Origin: an uncultured Campylobacter sp.
Lineage (GTDB): Bacteria > Campylobacterota > Campylobacteria > Campylobacterales > Campylobacteraceae
Direction: 5' to 3'
NCBI RefSeq assembly: GCF_947255105.1
Contig: NZ_CAMYFP010000002.1
Location: 62,001-126,000, forward strand
Length of the DNA stretch: 64,000 bases
Below are positions 16,166 through 25,398 of this stretch, one piece after another (the first letter of the stretch is position 1; the number at the start of each line of letters is the position of its first letter). The notes under the pieces are model-generated. The model did no database searches and had not been told where the DNA came from. It saw only the letters and a program-made list of their open reading frames with translations. Both the position numbers and the translations under genes were made by a program.

Positions 16166-17102
16166 ACACGATAAAATTGGGGATTTTGTTTTGACATTGC
16201 CGATGATAAAAATAGTCAAAAATAATTTTCCAAACTCTTTTATAGCTGTTTTGGTCTCTAAAGTTAATTATAATTTTGCAAAAGAAATTGATTTTATCGA
16301 TGAAGCTATTGTTTATGATAAAAATCCCATTAAACTTTCTAAAGTTTTAAAAAAATATAAATTTGATCTATCGATCAGTGCTTTTATAGATACAAATTTA
16401 GGAGTTGCGCTTTTTTTAAGTGGAATTAAAAAAAGAGTTGCTCCAGCTACAAAAATAGCACAAATCTTTTTTAACAAAAGAGTTTTGCAAAGACGAAGCA
16501 GAGTTCAAAAGAGCGAATTTGAGTATAACATTGATCTTTTAAGGAGTATTTTTCCTGACATAAATCTAAATTTTAAAAAACCTGTTCTAGAGATACCACA
16601 ACTTAAAAAAGAGGAAATTTTTTCTAAATTTAAAGCTAAATTTGGTCTTGATGATAAAAAGATTGTTGCCTTTCATCCGGGTTTTGGCGGAAGTAGCGAT
16701 GCAAATTTAAGCCTTGATGAGTATCTAGCTCTAGCTAAAAGCATAAAAGATAAAAATATTACTATTGTCTTTACATTTGGTCCAGATGATGAAAAAGCAC
16801 TTGATTTTTTTAGAGAAAATTTAGATTTTAAAGCTGTGATTTTCAAATCAAATTTATCTCTATATGACTTTTGTGCCTTGCTTTCAAGTTTCTCGCTTTT
16901 TGTAAGCACTTCTACTGGCACAATGCACCTAGCTGGTTGTGTTGATACTCCTACATTTTCTTTTTTTGGCAGCTCCTTGTTTGCAAGTGAAAAAAGATGG
17001 AAAACCATCAACAATAAGCAGATAAATTTTATGCTAAATGGCTCAAAAGAGCAGCTAAAAACGATAGAAAAGAGACTAAGAGAGTTTGTAGATGAGCTTT
17101 AA
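16146..17102 (+). CDS. GT9 heptosyltransferase-family protein
   Basis: 318 residues, GTG start inside the end of the GT2 gene. It starts MKILITRHDKIGDFVLTLPMIKIVK and contains VAFHPGFGGSSDANLSLDEYL (donor phosphate site) and STSTGTMHLAGCVDTPTFSFFG, both typical of ADP-heptose LPS transferases. It probably adds heptose III or another outer-core sugar. Here the donor-site lysine usually seen before the tryptophan is replaced within GGSSDANL, so its sugar may differ. It overlaps the next gene by 11 nt. Confidence 0.85.
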   Translation: MKILITRHDKIGDFVLTLPMIKIVKNNFPNSFIAVLVSKVNYNFAKEIDFIDEAIVYDKNPIKLSKVLKKYKFDLSISAFIDTNLGVALFLSGIKKRVAPATKIAQIFFNKRVLQRRSRVQKSEFEYNIDLLRSIFPDINLNFKKPVLEIPQLKKEEIFSKFKAKFGLDDKKIVAFHPGFGGSSDANLSLDEYLALAKSIKDKNITIVFTFGPDDEKALDFFRENLDFKAVIFKSNLSLYDFCALLSSFSLFVSTSTGTMHLAGCVDTPTFSFFGSSLFASEKRWKTINNKQINFMLNGSKEQLKTIEKRLREFVDEL

Positions 17103-18138
17103 ATGGGATAGTTTTTCAGATCAGCCTGAAGTTATAAAAGATAGAGATTTTAAAAAAGCGATGAGAAGGCGATATCTTTATGATTTTATATTAATGTTTT
17201 TAAAATCGCTTCTGATACTACCTTTTGCTACTTTGATTATGAAGTTTTTTAAAAGCAACAAAAAGCCATCAAAAGATGAGTTTTATGGACTTTGCGTCAA
17301 TTTAGACAAAGGCGATATACAGCCAAGTTTAGTAGATGAGCTTGGAGTAAAAAATTTATCAATAAGAGTTTTTTTAAATGATATTGACAATTTGGAGAGT
17401 TACTACCAATTTGCAAAGAGTTTTGGTGACAAAAATTTACTTATTTGTATCATCCAAGATAGAAAAAACATCGAAAATTTACAACTTTTAGAGAAAAACT
17501 TAGAGCTTATTTTTGATAAATTTAGCGATATTTGCACCCAGTTTCAGATAGGCAATGCCATAAATCGCCTAAAATGGGAGTTTGCAGCACCAAAGGAGTA
17601 TATGGATTTTTACGGGGTTGCTTACAAGCTTAAAATGAATAAATTTCAAAATATCACTTTGCTTGGACCTTGCGTCATAGACTTTGAATACTACTACAAC
17701 GTAGCAACTATGTTTAACTTCAAAAATATCAAGTTTGAAAAGATTGCAGCACTTCTTTATGTAGATAGAAGAGGCAGTCCAAACAACCCTCAATATGGGA
17801 TTTTTGACTTTAAAAATAAGATAAATTTACTCTTTGCTCTAGCAAAACTCTCTTTTAAAAGTAGCGATGAAATTTACATAACAGAGACAAACTACCCAAT
17901 AAGTGGCACGGGCAGATATGCACCAACTAGCCAAAAAGAGTGCGTTAGTATAGATGACTATCTCAAATTTATGCGACTTTATCACAAAATTGCTAAAGAA
18001 AGTGGCAAAATACAAAGAGTTTATTGGCACCAACTAATCGCACCAGGATATGGACTAGTCGATAATAGAGATGGCAAAATAGTAAAAATGCCACAATTTT
18101 ACGAATATAAAAAGATGATAGATGAAGATACTAATTGA
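17092..18138 (+). CDS. Unrecognised LOS-locus protein, glycoside-hydrolase-like
   Basis: 348 residues, cytosolic with a hydrophobic segment near residues 35-55 (LYDFILMFLKSLLILPFATLI), so possibly membrane-anchored. The remainder looks like a TIM-barrel clan-A glycosidase: IRVFLNDIDNLESYYQFAKSF, FQIGNAINRLKWEFA (at the place where such enzymes have the acid/base GNE; here the residue is Ala), and EIYITETNYPISGTG (nucleophile-strand ITE) followed by VYWHQLIAPGYGLVD. One of the two glutamates thus appears to be missing. It is coupled by overlap to a heptosyltransferase before it and waaF after it. I infer a sugar-binding or altered-hydrolase role in LOS assembly. Confidence 0.55.
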   Translation: MSFKWDSFSDQPEVIKDRDFKKAMRRRYLYDFILMFLKSLLILPFATLIMKFFKSNKKPSKDEFYGLCVNLDKGDIQPSLVDELGVKNLSIRVFLNDIDNLESYYQFAKSFGDKNLLICIIQDRKNIENLQLLEKNLELIFDKFSDICTQFQIGNAINRLKWEFAAPKEYMDFYGVAYKLKMNKFQNITLLGPCVIDFEYYYNVATMFNFKNIKFEKIAALLYVDRRGSPNNPQYGIFDFKNKINLLFALAKLSFKSSDEIYITETNYPISGTGRYAPTSQKECVSIDDYLKFMRLYHKIAKESGKIQRVYWHQLIAPGYGLVDNRDGKIVKMPQFYEYKKMIDEDTN

Positions 18139-19063
18139 GATTCCAAACTGGTTAGGCGACGCTGTTATGGCAACTCCAGCAGTAAATAACGTCATAGAAC
18201 ACTTTCCAAACTCCTCTATAACCTTTCTTGGTTCAGCTGTTTCAAACTACGTTTTTAAGGGCTATCCAAATGCGCTCAAATTTGTGACAAACGATAGTAA
18301 AAAACATAAATTTAGATTTTTGTATCTTATGAAATTTGCTAGAAATTTAGGTGAGTTTGACTTAGCTATCTCCTTTAGAAGAAGTTTTTCATCTAAATCT
18401 ATGATGAAATTTATAAGAGCCAAAAAGAAATTTTCATATAGTAGAGTTGCCCACGAAGAGAGGCATTTGGTGCTAAGATATAGCGATTTTATAAACAACT
18501 CTTTAAATTTAAATAGCACTCCAAAGGGCTTGAAGCTTTTTTATAAGCCATATTTTTTTCCAAACAAAACTCTTGGGATAAATCCAGGCGCAACCTATGG
18601 AAGTGCCAAAAGATGGTATCCAGATGAGTTTGCAAAAGTTGCTTTAGCTCTTTCAAAAGAGTATGATATCATCATCTTTGGTGGTCCAAATGAGGTTGAT
18701 ATGGCAGGTGATATTGAAAAGGTTTTGATAGAAAATGGTGTTACAAACTACAGAAATTTAGCCGGCAAAACAGCTGTAGATGAGCTTATTGGTTTTATTG
18801 GCGGTCTTAGTCTGTTTATTACCAATGATAGTGGTCCTATGCATATCGCCGCTGCTTTTAAAGTGCCAACTATAGCCATTTTTGGTCCAACTGACTTTAA
18901 AGAGACAAGTCCGTGGCAAAATAGCGCCTCTCATATCATCTCCAAAAATCTTTCTTGTAGTCCCTGTATGAAAAGAGTTTGTCCGCTTCGACATCACAAC
19001 TGCATGAGAGAGATAACTGCTAGCGATGTGCTTAGCTTGATAAAAAGGAAAAAATATGTCTAA
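18122..19063 (+). CDS. waaF: Heptosyltransferase II
   Basis: 313 residues of GT9. It starts MKILIEIPNWLGDAVMATPAVNNVIEHFP (the typical WaaF opening), has LGINPGATYGSAKRWYPDEFAKVA (donor-binding lysine K/RW motif), IIIFGGPNE, and TNDSGPMHIAAAFKVPTIAIFGPTD; the Cys-rich tail CSPCMKRVCPLRHHNCM is also typical of WaaF. It adds the second L,D-heptose of the inner core. It overlaps the upstream gene by 17 nt and the acyltransferase gene by 8 nt. Confidence 0.95.
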   Translation: MKILIEIPNWLGDAVMATPAVNNVIEHFPNSSITFLGSAVSNYVFKGYPNALKFVTNDSKKHKFRFLYLMKFARNLGEFDLAISFRRSFSSKSMMKFIRAKKKFSYSRVAHEERHLVLRYSDFINNSLNLNSTPKGLKLFYKPYFFPNKTLGINPGATYGSAKRWYPDEFAKVALALSKEYDIIIFGGPNEVDMAGDIEKVLIENGVTNYRNLAGKTAVDELIGFIGGLSLFITNDSGPMHIAAAFKVPTIAIFGPTDFKETSPWQNSASHIISKNLSCSPCMKRVCPLRHHNCMREITASDVLSLIKRKKYV

Positions 19064-19955
19064 AACTATCAAAAATAGGGTGCTTTATCTGCTTTATCTG
19101 CTCTTTTATGCTATCTTTAGGATGGTTCCAGCGGCTCTGTCAAAAAAGATTATCGATTTACTTGCCTTTTTGGTCTTTAAATTTTATAAAAGATATTACA
19201 AAATCTCATTGGCAAATTTAAACTTAGTCTATGGAGATAAAAAGAGTCAAGAAGAGAAAGAGAGTATCATTTTAAACTCATATAAAACGCTTGGATATAA
19301 CATGTATGAGCTTTTGGAAAATCAGCGCCTTTCAAAAGATGAAATTTGTCAAAAAATGACCATAATCAATCCAGAAATAGTCCCAAATGCTCTCAAAAAC
19401 GGGCGAAAAATCATCTTTATAACAGCTCATTATGGCGGTTGGGAGTTAACTTTGCCTGCTATGGCACTCTATTATGATATAAATGTTGCTGTTGTCAATA
19501 AAAAGATGCAAAATCCCTACATTCAAAAGGTTTATGAAGAGAGTAGGCGAAAAAACAATATCACGCCAATCTACAAACATAGTGCAGCAAAGGAGATATT
19601 GAAGTGCTTAAAAGATGGCGATCAAGTTGCTGTTGTGATAGATCAATATAGCGATGATGGCTGTAAAGTCCAGTTTTTGGGGATAGAAGAGGTTGCAACC
19701 AATGGAGTGGCTAGACTTGCAAATAAGACAAATGCACTAATTATCCCAGTCCTAACAACCAAAAATGAGTTTAGAAAATACGAAATAACAGTTTATGAGC
19801 CAATAGATCCAGCCAAAATAGAGGATGAAGATAAAATTTGCACAATGACAAAGTTGCAAAATGATATAATATCGGCTCAGATTTTTAAAGACCCAGATCC
19901 TTGGCTTTGGCAACATAAGAGATTTAGAACCAATCATAGTGATATTTATAGATAG
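19056..19955 (+). CDS. waaM: Lipid A biosynthesis acyltransferase (HtrB/LpxL family)
   Basis: 299 residues with an N-terminal membrane anchor. The HX4(D/E) catalytic motif is HYGGWE in FITAHYGGWELTLPA, followed by AVVNKKMQNPY and VVIDQYSDDGCKVQFLG. It transfers a secondary fatty acid to Kdo-lipid A on the inner membrane's cytoplasmic side. In Campylobacter this gene is a regular member of the LOS locus. Its start overlaps waaF; 45 nt separate it from the ligase-like gene. Confidence 0.93.
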   Translation: MSKTIKNRVLYLLYLLFYAIFRMVPAALSKKIIDLLAFLVFKFYKRYYKISLANLNLVYGDKKSQEEKESIILNSYKTLGYNMYELLENQRLSKDEICQKMTIINPEIVPNALKNGRKIIFITAHYGGWELTLPAMALYYDINVAVVNKKMQNPYIQKVYEESRRKNNITPIYKHSAAKEILKCLKDGDQVAVVIDQYSDDGCKVQFLGIEEVATNGVARLANKTNALIIPVLTTKNEFRKYEITVYEPIDPAKIEDEDKICTMTKLQNDIISAQIFKDPDPWLWQHKRFRTNHSDIYR

Positions 19956-20000
19956 GCTCAAAAGTCGTTGATAAAAAGATAAAGATAGACAGGAAGCAAA

Positions 20001-21266
20001 ATGAATGCAATTTATAGTCAGATAGCAAGTTATAAGGCTTTACGAAGAGATGAAAAGTTTCAGATGATTTATTACTATCTAACTTTACTTTTTGCCTTTA
20101 TGATGCCACTATCAAGGGCAGCTATAAGCTTTTTTCTTATACTTTTTCCACTTATTTGGATAATAGAGGGGGATTTTAAAAGAAAATGGAGTGAAATCAA
20201 AGAGTCTAAATTTCTAGTTGTTTTTATAGTCTTTTTAATACTTGTCATCATAAGCGGACTTTTTTTCTCTGATGATGGCAAGCTTGCCTTTAGATATATA
20301 AGGCTTTATTTATATTGGTCCTCTATATTTGTCCTAGCAACATCACTTAAAAAAGAGTGGATAAGGACGATATTGAGCGCATTTTTATGCGGAATGATAG
20401 TAAGCGAAGTTATAGCTTATGGAGTATTTTTTGAACTGTGGCAGTGGAAAAATATCACAAAAGCAAATCCTAGCCCATTTATGATACATATCGAATATAG
20501 CGTCTATCTAGCCTTTACTTCGATATTACTTTTCAATAGAGTTTTATCAAAAAATTACTCTTTGCCTCAAAAACTTTTTTTCACGCTCTTTTTCCTAAGC
20601 ACAACAGGCAACCTTTTTTTACAAACTGGAAGAACTGGGCAAGTTGCCTATGTGGCAGCTCTTGTGGTTATGTTTTTTTTGCACTATAAATTTAGTCTCA
20701 AAGCCTTTATAGGTATTTTTTTATCAGCAACAGTCATCTACTTGAGTGCATACAATATCAGCCATAATTTTAACAAGAGGGTTCATCAAACCATAGAAGA
20801 GATTACCACCATACAAAGTGGCGAGTTAAATACCTCCTGGGGGATAAGACTTGCTTTTTGGCCAGTGGCTTATGAGATAGTAAAAGAACATCCAATTTTT
20901 GGTGTAGGCATCGGCGATTTTCAAAAAGAGGCTGCAAATGTGCTAACAAAAGATAAATTTCATAGCTTTCACCCTTATGTAAAAGAGTTTATAAGCACAA
21001 ATAACTTTCACAACCAATTTTTACAATGTAGCGTTGGAATGGGGCTTATAGGGCTATTTGTTTGTATCACGCTTTACTTTTTGGCTTTTAAAACGGCAAT
21101 TTGCACTAAAGATAGAGAGCTAAGAGATATTTATCTGCTTTTTATGGTGATTTATACCATTGGAAGTTTCTCTGATACCTTTTGGGGAGCGCAATTTAGC
21201 GTGACTATCTGGATATTGCTAACTTCGTTGATGTTAGTTAGCAATAAAAAGCTAGATAGTTTTTAG
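20001..21266 (+). CDS. waaL: O-antigen ligase-like membrane protein
   Basis: 421 residues with about ten to twelve membrane segments and the Wzy_C/WaaL pattern: a large periplasmic loop containing NFNKRVHQTIEEITTIQSG, GIRLAFWPVAYEIVKEHPIFGVGIGDFQ and STNNFHNQFLQCSVGMGLIGL, where R and H are the family's conserved loop residues. It would join undecaprenyl-linked glycan to the lipid A core in the periplasm. The presence of a ligase suggests LPS capped with O-antigen, unlike C. jejuni LOS. Its 3' end overlaps the convergent gmhA by 15 nt. Confidence 0.85.
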   Translation: MNAIYSQIASYKALRRDEKFQMIYYYLTLLFAFMMPLSRAAISFFLILFPLIWIIEGDFKRKWSEIKESKFLVVFIVFLILVIISGLFFSDDGKLAFRYIRLYLYWSSIFVLATSLKKEWIRTILSAFLCGMIVSEVIAYGVFFELWQWKNITKANPSPFMIHIEYSVYLAFTSILLFNRVLSKNYSLPQKLFFTLFFLSTTGNLFLQTGRTGQVAYVAALVVMFFLHYKFSLKAFIGIFLSATVIYLSAYNISHNFNKRVHQTIEEITTIQSGELNTSWGIRLAFWPVAYEIVKEHPIFGVGIGDFQKEAANVLTKDKFHSFHPYVKEFISTNNFHNQFLQCSVGMGLIGLFVCITLYFLAFKTAICTKDRELRDIYLLFMVIYTIGSFSDTFWGAQFSVTIWILLTSLMLVSNKKLDSF

Positions 21267-21824
21267 TGCATCATCAATTGCTTGACAAATAGTATGTCCC
21301 ATAAAAATATGCATCTCTTGAATTCTTGCAGTATCATTTGATGGAACGACTAAGTTTAAATCACAACATCCATTCATCTCTCCACCGCCTTTTCCACTAA
21401 ATCCAATAGTTTTTATACCATTTTTTTTTGCATATTCCAAAGCATTTATGACATTTTTGCTATTGCCACTTGTAGAAATCGCAATTAAAATATCACCTTT
21501 TCGCCCAAGCCCTGCAAGCTGTCTTGCAAAGATATAGTCAAACCCATAGTCATTGCCAATGGCTGTTAAAGCCGATGTATCAGTTGTCAAAGCAATACCA
21601 GGAAGGGGATTTCTCTCACTTTTATATCGCCCTGTTAGCTCAGCTGCTATATGTTGGGCATCTGCTGCACTTCCACCATTGCCACATAAAAAAACTTTGG
21701 AGTCGTTTTTTATAGCTTCAACAACCATTTCGCAAGCTCTGTTTAGCTCATCAATCAAACTATTTTTAAACTCATTTGCTGTTTTTAAATGTGAGTCAAT
21801 CTCCCTTAAAATCATCTCTTTCAT
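21252..21824 (-). CDS. gmhA: Sedoheptulose-7-phosphate isomerase
   Basis: 190 residues, SIS domain. LCGNGGSAADAQHIAAELTGRYK near residue 45 and AISTSGNSKNVINALEYA near residue 115, with MHIFMGHTICQAIDDAL at the end, are the GmhA phosphosugar site. It converts sedoheptulose-7-phosphate to D-glycero-D-manno-heptose-7-phosphate, the first step to ADP-heptose. Last gene of gmhB-hldD-hldE-gmhA on minus, two nucleotides after hldE. It supplies the heptosyltransferases encoded on the opposite strand. Confidence 0.96.
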   Translation of the reverse strand: MKEMILREIDSHLKTANEFKNSLIDELNRACEMVVEAIKNDSKVFLCGNGGSAADAQHIAAELTGRYKSERNPLPGIALTTDTSALTAIGNDYGFDYIFARQLAGLGRKGDILIAISTSGNSKNVINALEYAKKNGIKTIGFSGKGGGEMNGCCDLNLVVPSNDTARIQEMHIFMGHTICQAIDDALKTI

Positions 21825-21826
21825 TT

Positions 21827-23224
21827 TTATCCTTTTATTTTATTTATGATATTTGTAGTGCTAAAACCATCTTCAAAATCAACCAAAACAACCTCTTTTG
21901 CAATGTTGCTTCCAACAACTTCTTTGCCCGCATAATCAGCCCCTTTTACCAAAATATCAGGGCGAATTTTTTCAATCAAATTTAAAGGCGTATCTTCATC
22001 AAAAATAACCACAAAATCAACAAATTCTAAAGCACTCAAAAGCAGGGCTCTTGAGTTTTGTGAGTTTATAGGGCGAGTTTTTCCCTTTAGTCTTTTAACA
22101 GAACTATCAGAATTTAGTCCAACTATCAAAATATCTCCAAGTTTTTTTGCCTTGTTTAGATACTTGATGTGACCAGCGTGCAAAATATCAAAGCAACCAT
22201 TTGTAAAAACTATCTTTTTATCACTATTTTTTAGAATTTGGCAAATTTCATCTAAGCTTTTTATTTTTTCTTCCAAGTTTGTGCTTGATGATGATTTGGA
22301 GTATTTTTCTATCTCATCTAAACTAGCAGTCGCACTTCCTACTTTTCCAACTACAACGGCAGCGGCTTTGTTTGCAAGACTAAGAGCAGAAACTATGTCC
22401 ATTTTATTTGACAAAGCATACCCCAAAGTCGCAAGCACCGTATCTCCAGCGCCAGTTACATCAAAAACCTCTTTTGCAATTGCCGGTATGATTTTTACTT
22501 CATCGTTGTTGTATAGCGCAATGCCCCGCTCAGAAAGAGTTATGATGGAATATTTTAAATTTAATTCATCTTTAAGTCTTTTTAAGGCTAATTTTAGTGA
22601 AGGTTCATCATCAATTTTCATCTTTAAAGCTTGCATTGCCTCTTTTAAATTTGGTGTTAGAAGTGTTGCATTTTTGTATTTGGAGTAGTCACTTCCTTTT
22701 GGATCTATCAAGATAAATTTAGAGTTTTCATTTGCTATTTTTATGATTTGCTTACAAAAATCGTCTCTTAAAACGCCTTTTGCATAGTCACTGAGCAAAA
22801 CAGTGTCATAGTTTTTGATGATATTTTTCAAAGAGCTTAAAAGCTCATTTTTGGAAGTTTCTAAAATATCATCTTTACTCTCCTTATCAAACCTTATAAC
22901 TTGCTGATGAACTGCCATAATGCGAGTTTTATGAGCACTTTTTCTCTCTTTTTCTTTTGCTATTTTCTCAATCTTTACACCCATATTCTCAAGCATTGAA
23001 ACTATCTCTTTGCCGGACTCATCATCACCAACGACACTCATCACGCCAACATCACAATCAAGAGCTTTTAAATTTGCCATTACATTTCCAGCTCCGCCTA
23101 GACGCTTGTTTTCGCTCCTAATATCAATAACCGCAACAGGCGCTTCAGGGGAAATTCTATCACACTCGCCCCACAGATAGTGATCTATCATCAAATCGCC
23201 AACAACTAAAATCTTAGGCTTCAT
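21827..23224 (-). CDS. hldE: Bifunctional heptose-7-phosphate kinase / heptose-1-phosphate adenylyltransferase
   Basis: 465 residues with both domains. The N-terminal ribokinase-type kinase (MKPKILVVGDLMIDHYLWG, GGAGNVMANLKAL, and FDVTGAGDTVLA with the catalytic Asp) spans about residues 1-310. The C-terminal nucleotidyltransferase (FTNGCFDILHAGHIKYLNKAK with the HxGH motif) spans about 335-465. It catalyses steps two and four of ADP-heptose synthesis. It overlaps hldD by 11 nt. Confidence 0.97.
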   Translation of the reverse strand: MKPKILVVGDLMIDHYLWGECDRISPEAPVAVIDIRSENKRLGGAGNVMANLKALDCDVGVMSVVGDDESGKEIVSMLENMGVKIEKIAKEKERKSAHKTRIMAVHQQVIRFDKESKDDILETSKNELLSSLKNIIKNYDTVLLSDYAKGVLRDDFCKQIIKIANENSKFILIDPKGSDYSKYKNATLLTPNLKEAMQALKMKIDDEPSLKLALKRLKDELNLKYSIITLSERGIALYNNDEVKIIPAIAKEVFDVTGAGDTVLATLGYALSNKMDIVSALSLANKAAAVVVGKVGSATASLDEIEKYSKSSSSTNLEEKIKSLDEICQILKNSDKKIVFTNGCFDILHAGHIKYLNKAKKLGDILIVGLNSDSSVKRLKGKTRPINSQNSRALLLSALEFVDFVVIFDEDTPLNLIEKIRPDILVKGADYAGKEVVGSNIAKEVVLVDFEDGFSTTNIINKIKG

Positions 23225-24194
23225 TTTTTATACTTTCATATATTTTTTTAATCTCAGGAATATAGCTTTTAATTCCATCTTCAAGACTAAATTTAGGCTC
23301 ATAAGAGAGATTTTGCTTGCTTAGAGAAATATCAGCTTGTGTGTGGAATTGATACTGTTTGATAAATGGATTTTTGATATATTCACATTTTAAATTTGTA
23401 TTAAGTTCGCTTTGTAAGATATCAACAATTTCTTGAAAGCTCCTTGCAACTCCAGTAGCTGCGTTATAAACTCCACTTTTATCAGATAAAAATGCCAGAT
23501 GATTGATTGCAACAATATCTTTTATATAGACAAAATCTCTTTTTATCTTATCGCTATCTTCAAAAAGCCTTGGATTTTGCCCATTTAAAATTTGAAGTCC
23601 AAACTGCAAAACCATAGAGGCGGTTTTATCTTTGAAAAACTCATTTTCACCATAAACATTAAAATATCTAAGCCCAATACAATGAATTTTTTCGTGATAT
23701 TTTAAAGCTAGTTTATCCATCATGAGTTTTGAAAAGCCATAAACATTTCTAGGTTCTTCACTATGCCAAATCTTTTGCGGACTTTTGGCGTTACCATAAG
23801 TTGCCGCTGAACTTGCATAAATCATCTTTGCATCAATTTCTTTGCAAATATCAAGAAGCTTTGCAAAGGCATTTAAATTTGTTTTTATCATTATGCTTTG
23901 ATCATTTACCGTAGTGTCAGAGATGGCAGCTTCATGAAAAATTGCATCAGGTTTAAATTTCGCGATACCTTTAAGAGTTTTTTCATCATTTATATCGCCC
24001 TCTAAAACCCTGCCGCCAAATTTAAGCAAGTTTTTATAGTGACCAAAACTCTTTAAGTTGCCATTATCAAATCTCTCACCCGTTCTAAAAATATCCACAA
24101 CTAAAACATCAGCGCCTAAATTTTCAAAATAAGTTGCCAAATTTGAACCTATAAAACCAGCCCCGCCAGTTATAACTATTTTTTTATTTTTCAT
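23214..24194 (-). CDS. hldD: ADP-glyceromanno-heptose 6-epimerase
   Basis: 326 residues, extended SDR family. NADP-binding ITGGAGFIGSNLA at the N-terminus, ASSAATYGN with the catalytic Ser/Thr, and YGFSKLMMDKLA carrying Tyr-x3-Lys; GLRYFNVYGENE and FKDKTASMV are specific to HldD. It turns ADP-D,D-heptose into ADP-L,D-heptose, the donor for WaaC and WaaF. It overlaps gmhB upstream by 11 nt and hldE downstream by 11 nt, so the cluster is a tight operon. Confidence 0.97.
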   Translation of the reverse strand: MKNKKIVITGGAGFIGSNLATYFENLGADVLVVDIFRTGERFDNGNLKSFGHYKNLLKFGGRVLEGDINDEKTLKGIAKFKPDAIFHEAAISDTTVNDQSIMIKTNLNAFAKLLDICKEIDAKMIYASSAATYGNAKSPQKIWHSEEPRNVYGFSKLMMDKLALKYHEKIHCIGLRYFNVYGENEFFKDKTASMVLQFGLQILNGQNPRLFEDSDKIKRDFVYIKDIVAINHLAFLSDKSGVYNAATGVARSFQEIVDILQSELNTNLKCEYIKNPFIKQYQFHTQADISLSKQNLSYEPKFSLEDGIKSYIPEIKKIYESIKNEA

Positions 24195-24726
24195 CTTTTT
24201 TCCTTATATAATTAACCATTTCTTTAAGCTCATTTATGCAATGAAAGTCACCATTTGTGCTATTTTCATCTCTGTTCAGTAAAAACAAATTTTTAACTCC
24301 GGCATTTTTCCCAGCTTCGATATCGCTTAGTTTATCGCCTATTAAGTAGGATTTTGAAAGGTCTATGCCAAGCTCATCTCTTGCTGCTAAAATCATTCCA
24401 GGGTTTGGTTTCCTGCACTCACAACCACTTAGATGAGGACAAAAATAAACTTTATCGATATCTATATCTCGCTTTTTAAACTCATCTTTCATATAGTCTG
24501 TTAAAATTTCAAAATCTTTTGTAGTGTAGTAGCCTCTTTGGATGCCGGATTGGTTAGTGATAATGATGATTAAAAAATCTCTTTTTTTAAACTCTTTTAA
24601 AAGCTCGAAAATTCCATCGATAAATTTGAAATCTTCTATTTTAAAAACATATCCAAAATCTTCATTTATAACGCCATCTCTATCCAAAAATAGTGCCTTT
24701 TTTTCATAAGTTTTCATGAAAGACAT
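24184..24726 (-). CDS. gmhB: D-glycero-beta-D-manno-heptose 1,7-bisphosphate phosphatase
   Basis: 180 residues, HAD family. Nucleophile motif LFLDRDGVINEDFGYV, motif II IIITNQSGIQRGYY, zinc-binding CPHLSGCECRKPNPGM and motif IV LIGDKLSDIEAGKNAGV, all typical of GmhB. It removes the C7 phosphate in ADP-heptose synthesis. First gene of the operon. Either the ATG at 24726 or that at 24717 (MKTYEKKALFLD) could be used; neither has a strong ribosome site. Confidence 0.94.
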   Translation of the reverse strand: MSFMKTYEKKALFLDRDGVINEDFGYVFKIEDFKFIDGIFELLKEFKKRDFLIIIITNQSGIQRGYYTTKDFEILTDYMKDEFKKRDIDIDKVYFCPHLSGCECRKPNPGMILAARDELGIDLSKSYLIGDKLSDIEAGKNAGVKNLFLLNRDENSTNGDFHCINELKEMVNYIRKKDEK

Positions 24727-24772
24727 TATACAAATTTATGCTAAACACCACTAATTTTTAAACTTTTCCAGC

Positions 24773-25289
24773 TTAGTAGCCCTCTTTATTGAGCTTTGCA
24801 AATGCATCACAACCTTGTTGAAAACCTAAGTCGCAAGCCTTGCCAAAATACTCCTTTGCCATGCTATAGTTCTGTCTTACACCTTGACCACTATAATATA
24901 AAGCCCCAAGATTGGCGCAACCTAAATTCACTCCATTATCGCAAGCTAATTTATAGTATTTAAAAGCTTCTGTATAGCTTTGTCTCACACCTTGTCCACT
25001 CTCATATAAAAATCCAAGATTGGTGCAACCTAAATACTCTCCATTATCACAAGCAATTTTAAAGTATTTAGAAGCTTCTGTGTAGCTTTGTCTCACACCT
25101 TGTCCACTCTCATATAAAAATCCAAGATTATGACAACCTAAATACTCTCCATTAATTATCACAAGCAATTTTAAAGTATTTAAAAGCTTTTTGATAATCT
25201 CCTGCCTTATAAGCTTTGAGGGCAGTTTCAAATTCATCTGCGACTAAAACAGCACAGACAACAGATAGTAAAACTATAATCTTTTTCAT
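24773..25289 (-). pseudogene. Cysteine-rich Sel1-repeat protein, broken copy
   Basis: From the ATG at 25289 the gene encodes a signal peptide (MKKIIVLLSVVCAVLVADEF) and the first Sel1 unit as far as ACDN, then meets TAA at 25152-25154. The rest, with three and a half further ~36-residue units (SYTEASKYFKIACDNGEYL type, each with paired cysteines) and a tail KEYFGKACDLGFQQGC, continues in another frame. Compared with the intact paralogue at 25399-26235, the break is a 4-nt TAAT tandem duplication. The intact product would be a four-unit periplasmic Hcp-like protein. Part of a tandem duplication. Confidence 0.85.
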
Positions 25290-25327
25290 CTTATACTCCT
25301 TTTTAAATTTTGGTTATTTCAGCATTT

Positions 25328-25380
25328 TTATTTTTTAAATATAAAATAGACCGCCAATACAAGAAAAATAAAACCTATTA
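25328..25380 (-). pseudogene. Duplicated 3' end of the DUF486 gene
   Basis: Reads IGFIFLVLAVYFIFKK then stop, nearly identical to the C-terminus of the intact DUF486 gene ending at 26273 (IGFIFLILAVYFIFKK). The following ~40 nt up to the Sel1 start also match the sequence between that gene and the downstream Sel1 copy. It marks the junction of a tandem duplication that copied a Sel1 gene with its upstream flank. Confidence 0.85.
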
Positions 25381-25398
25381 ATAATCTATAAAATATAG

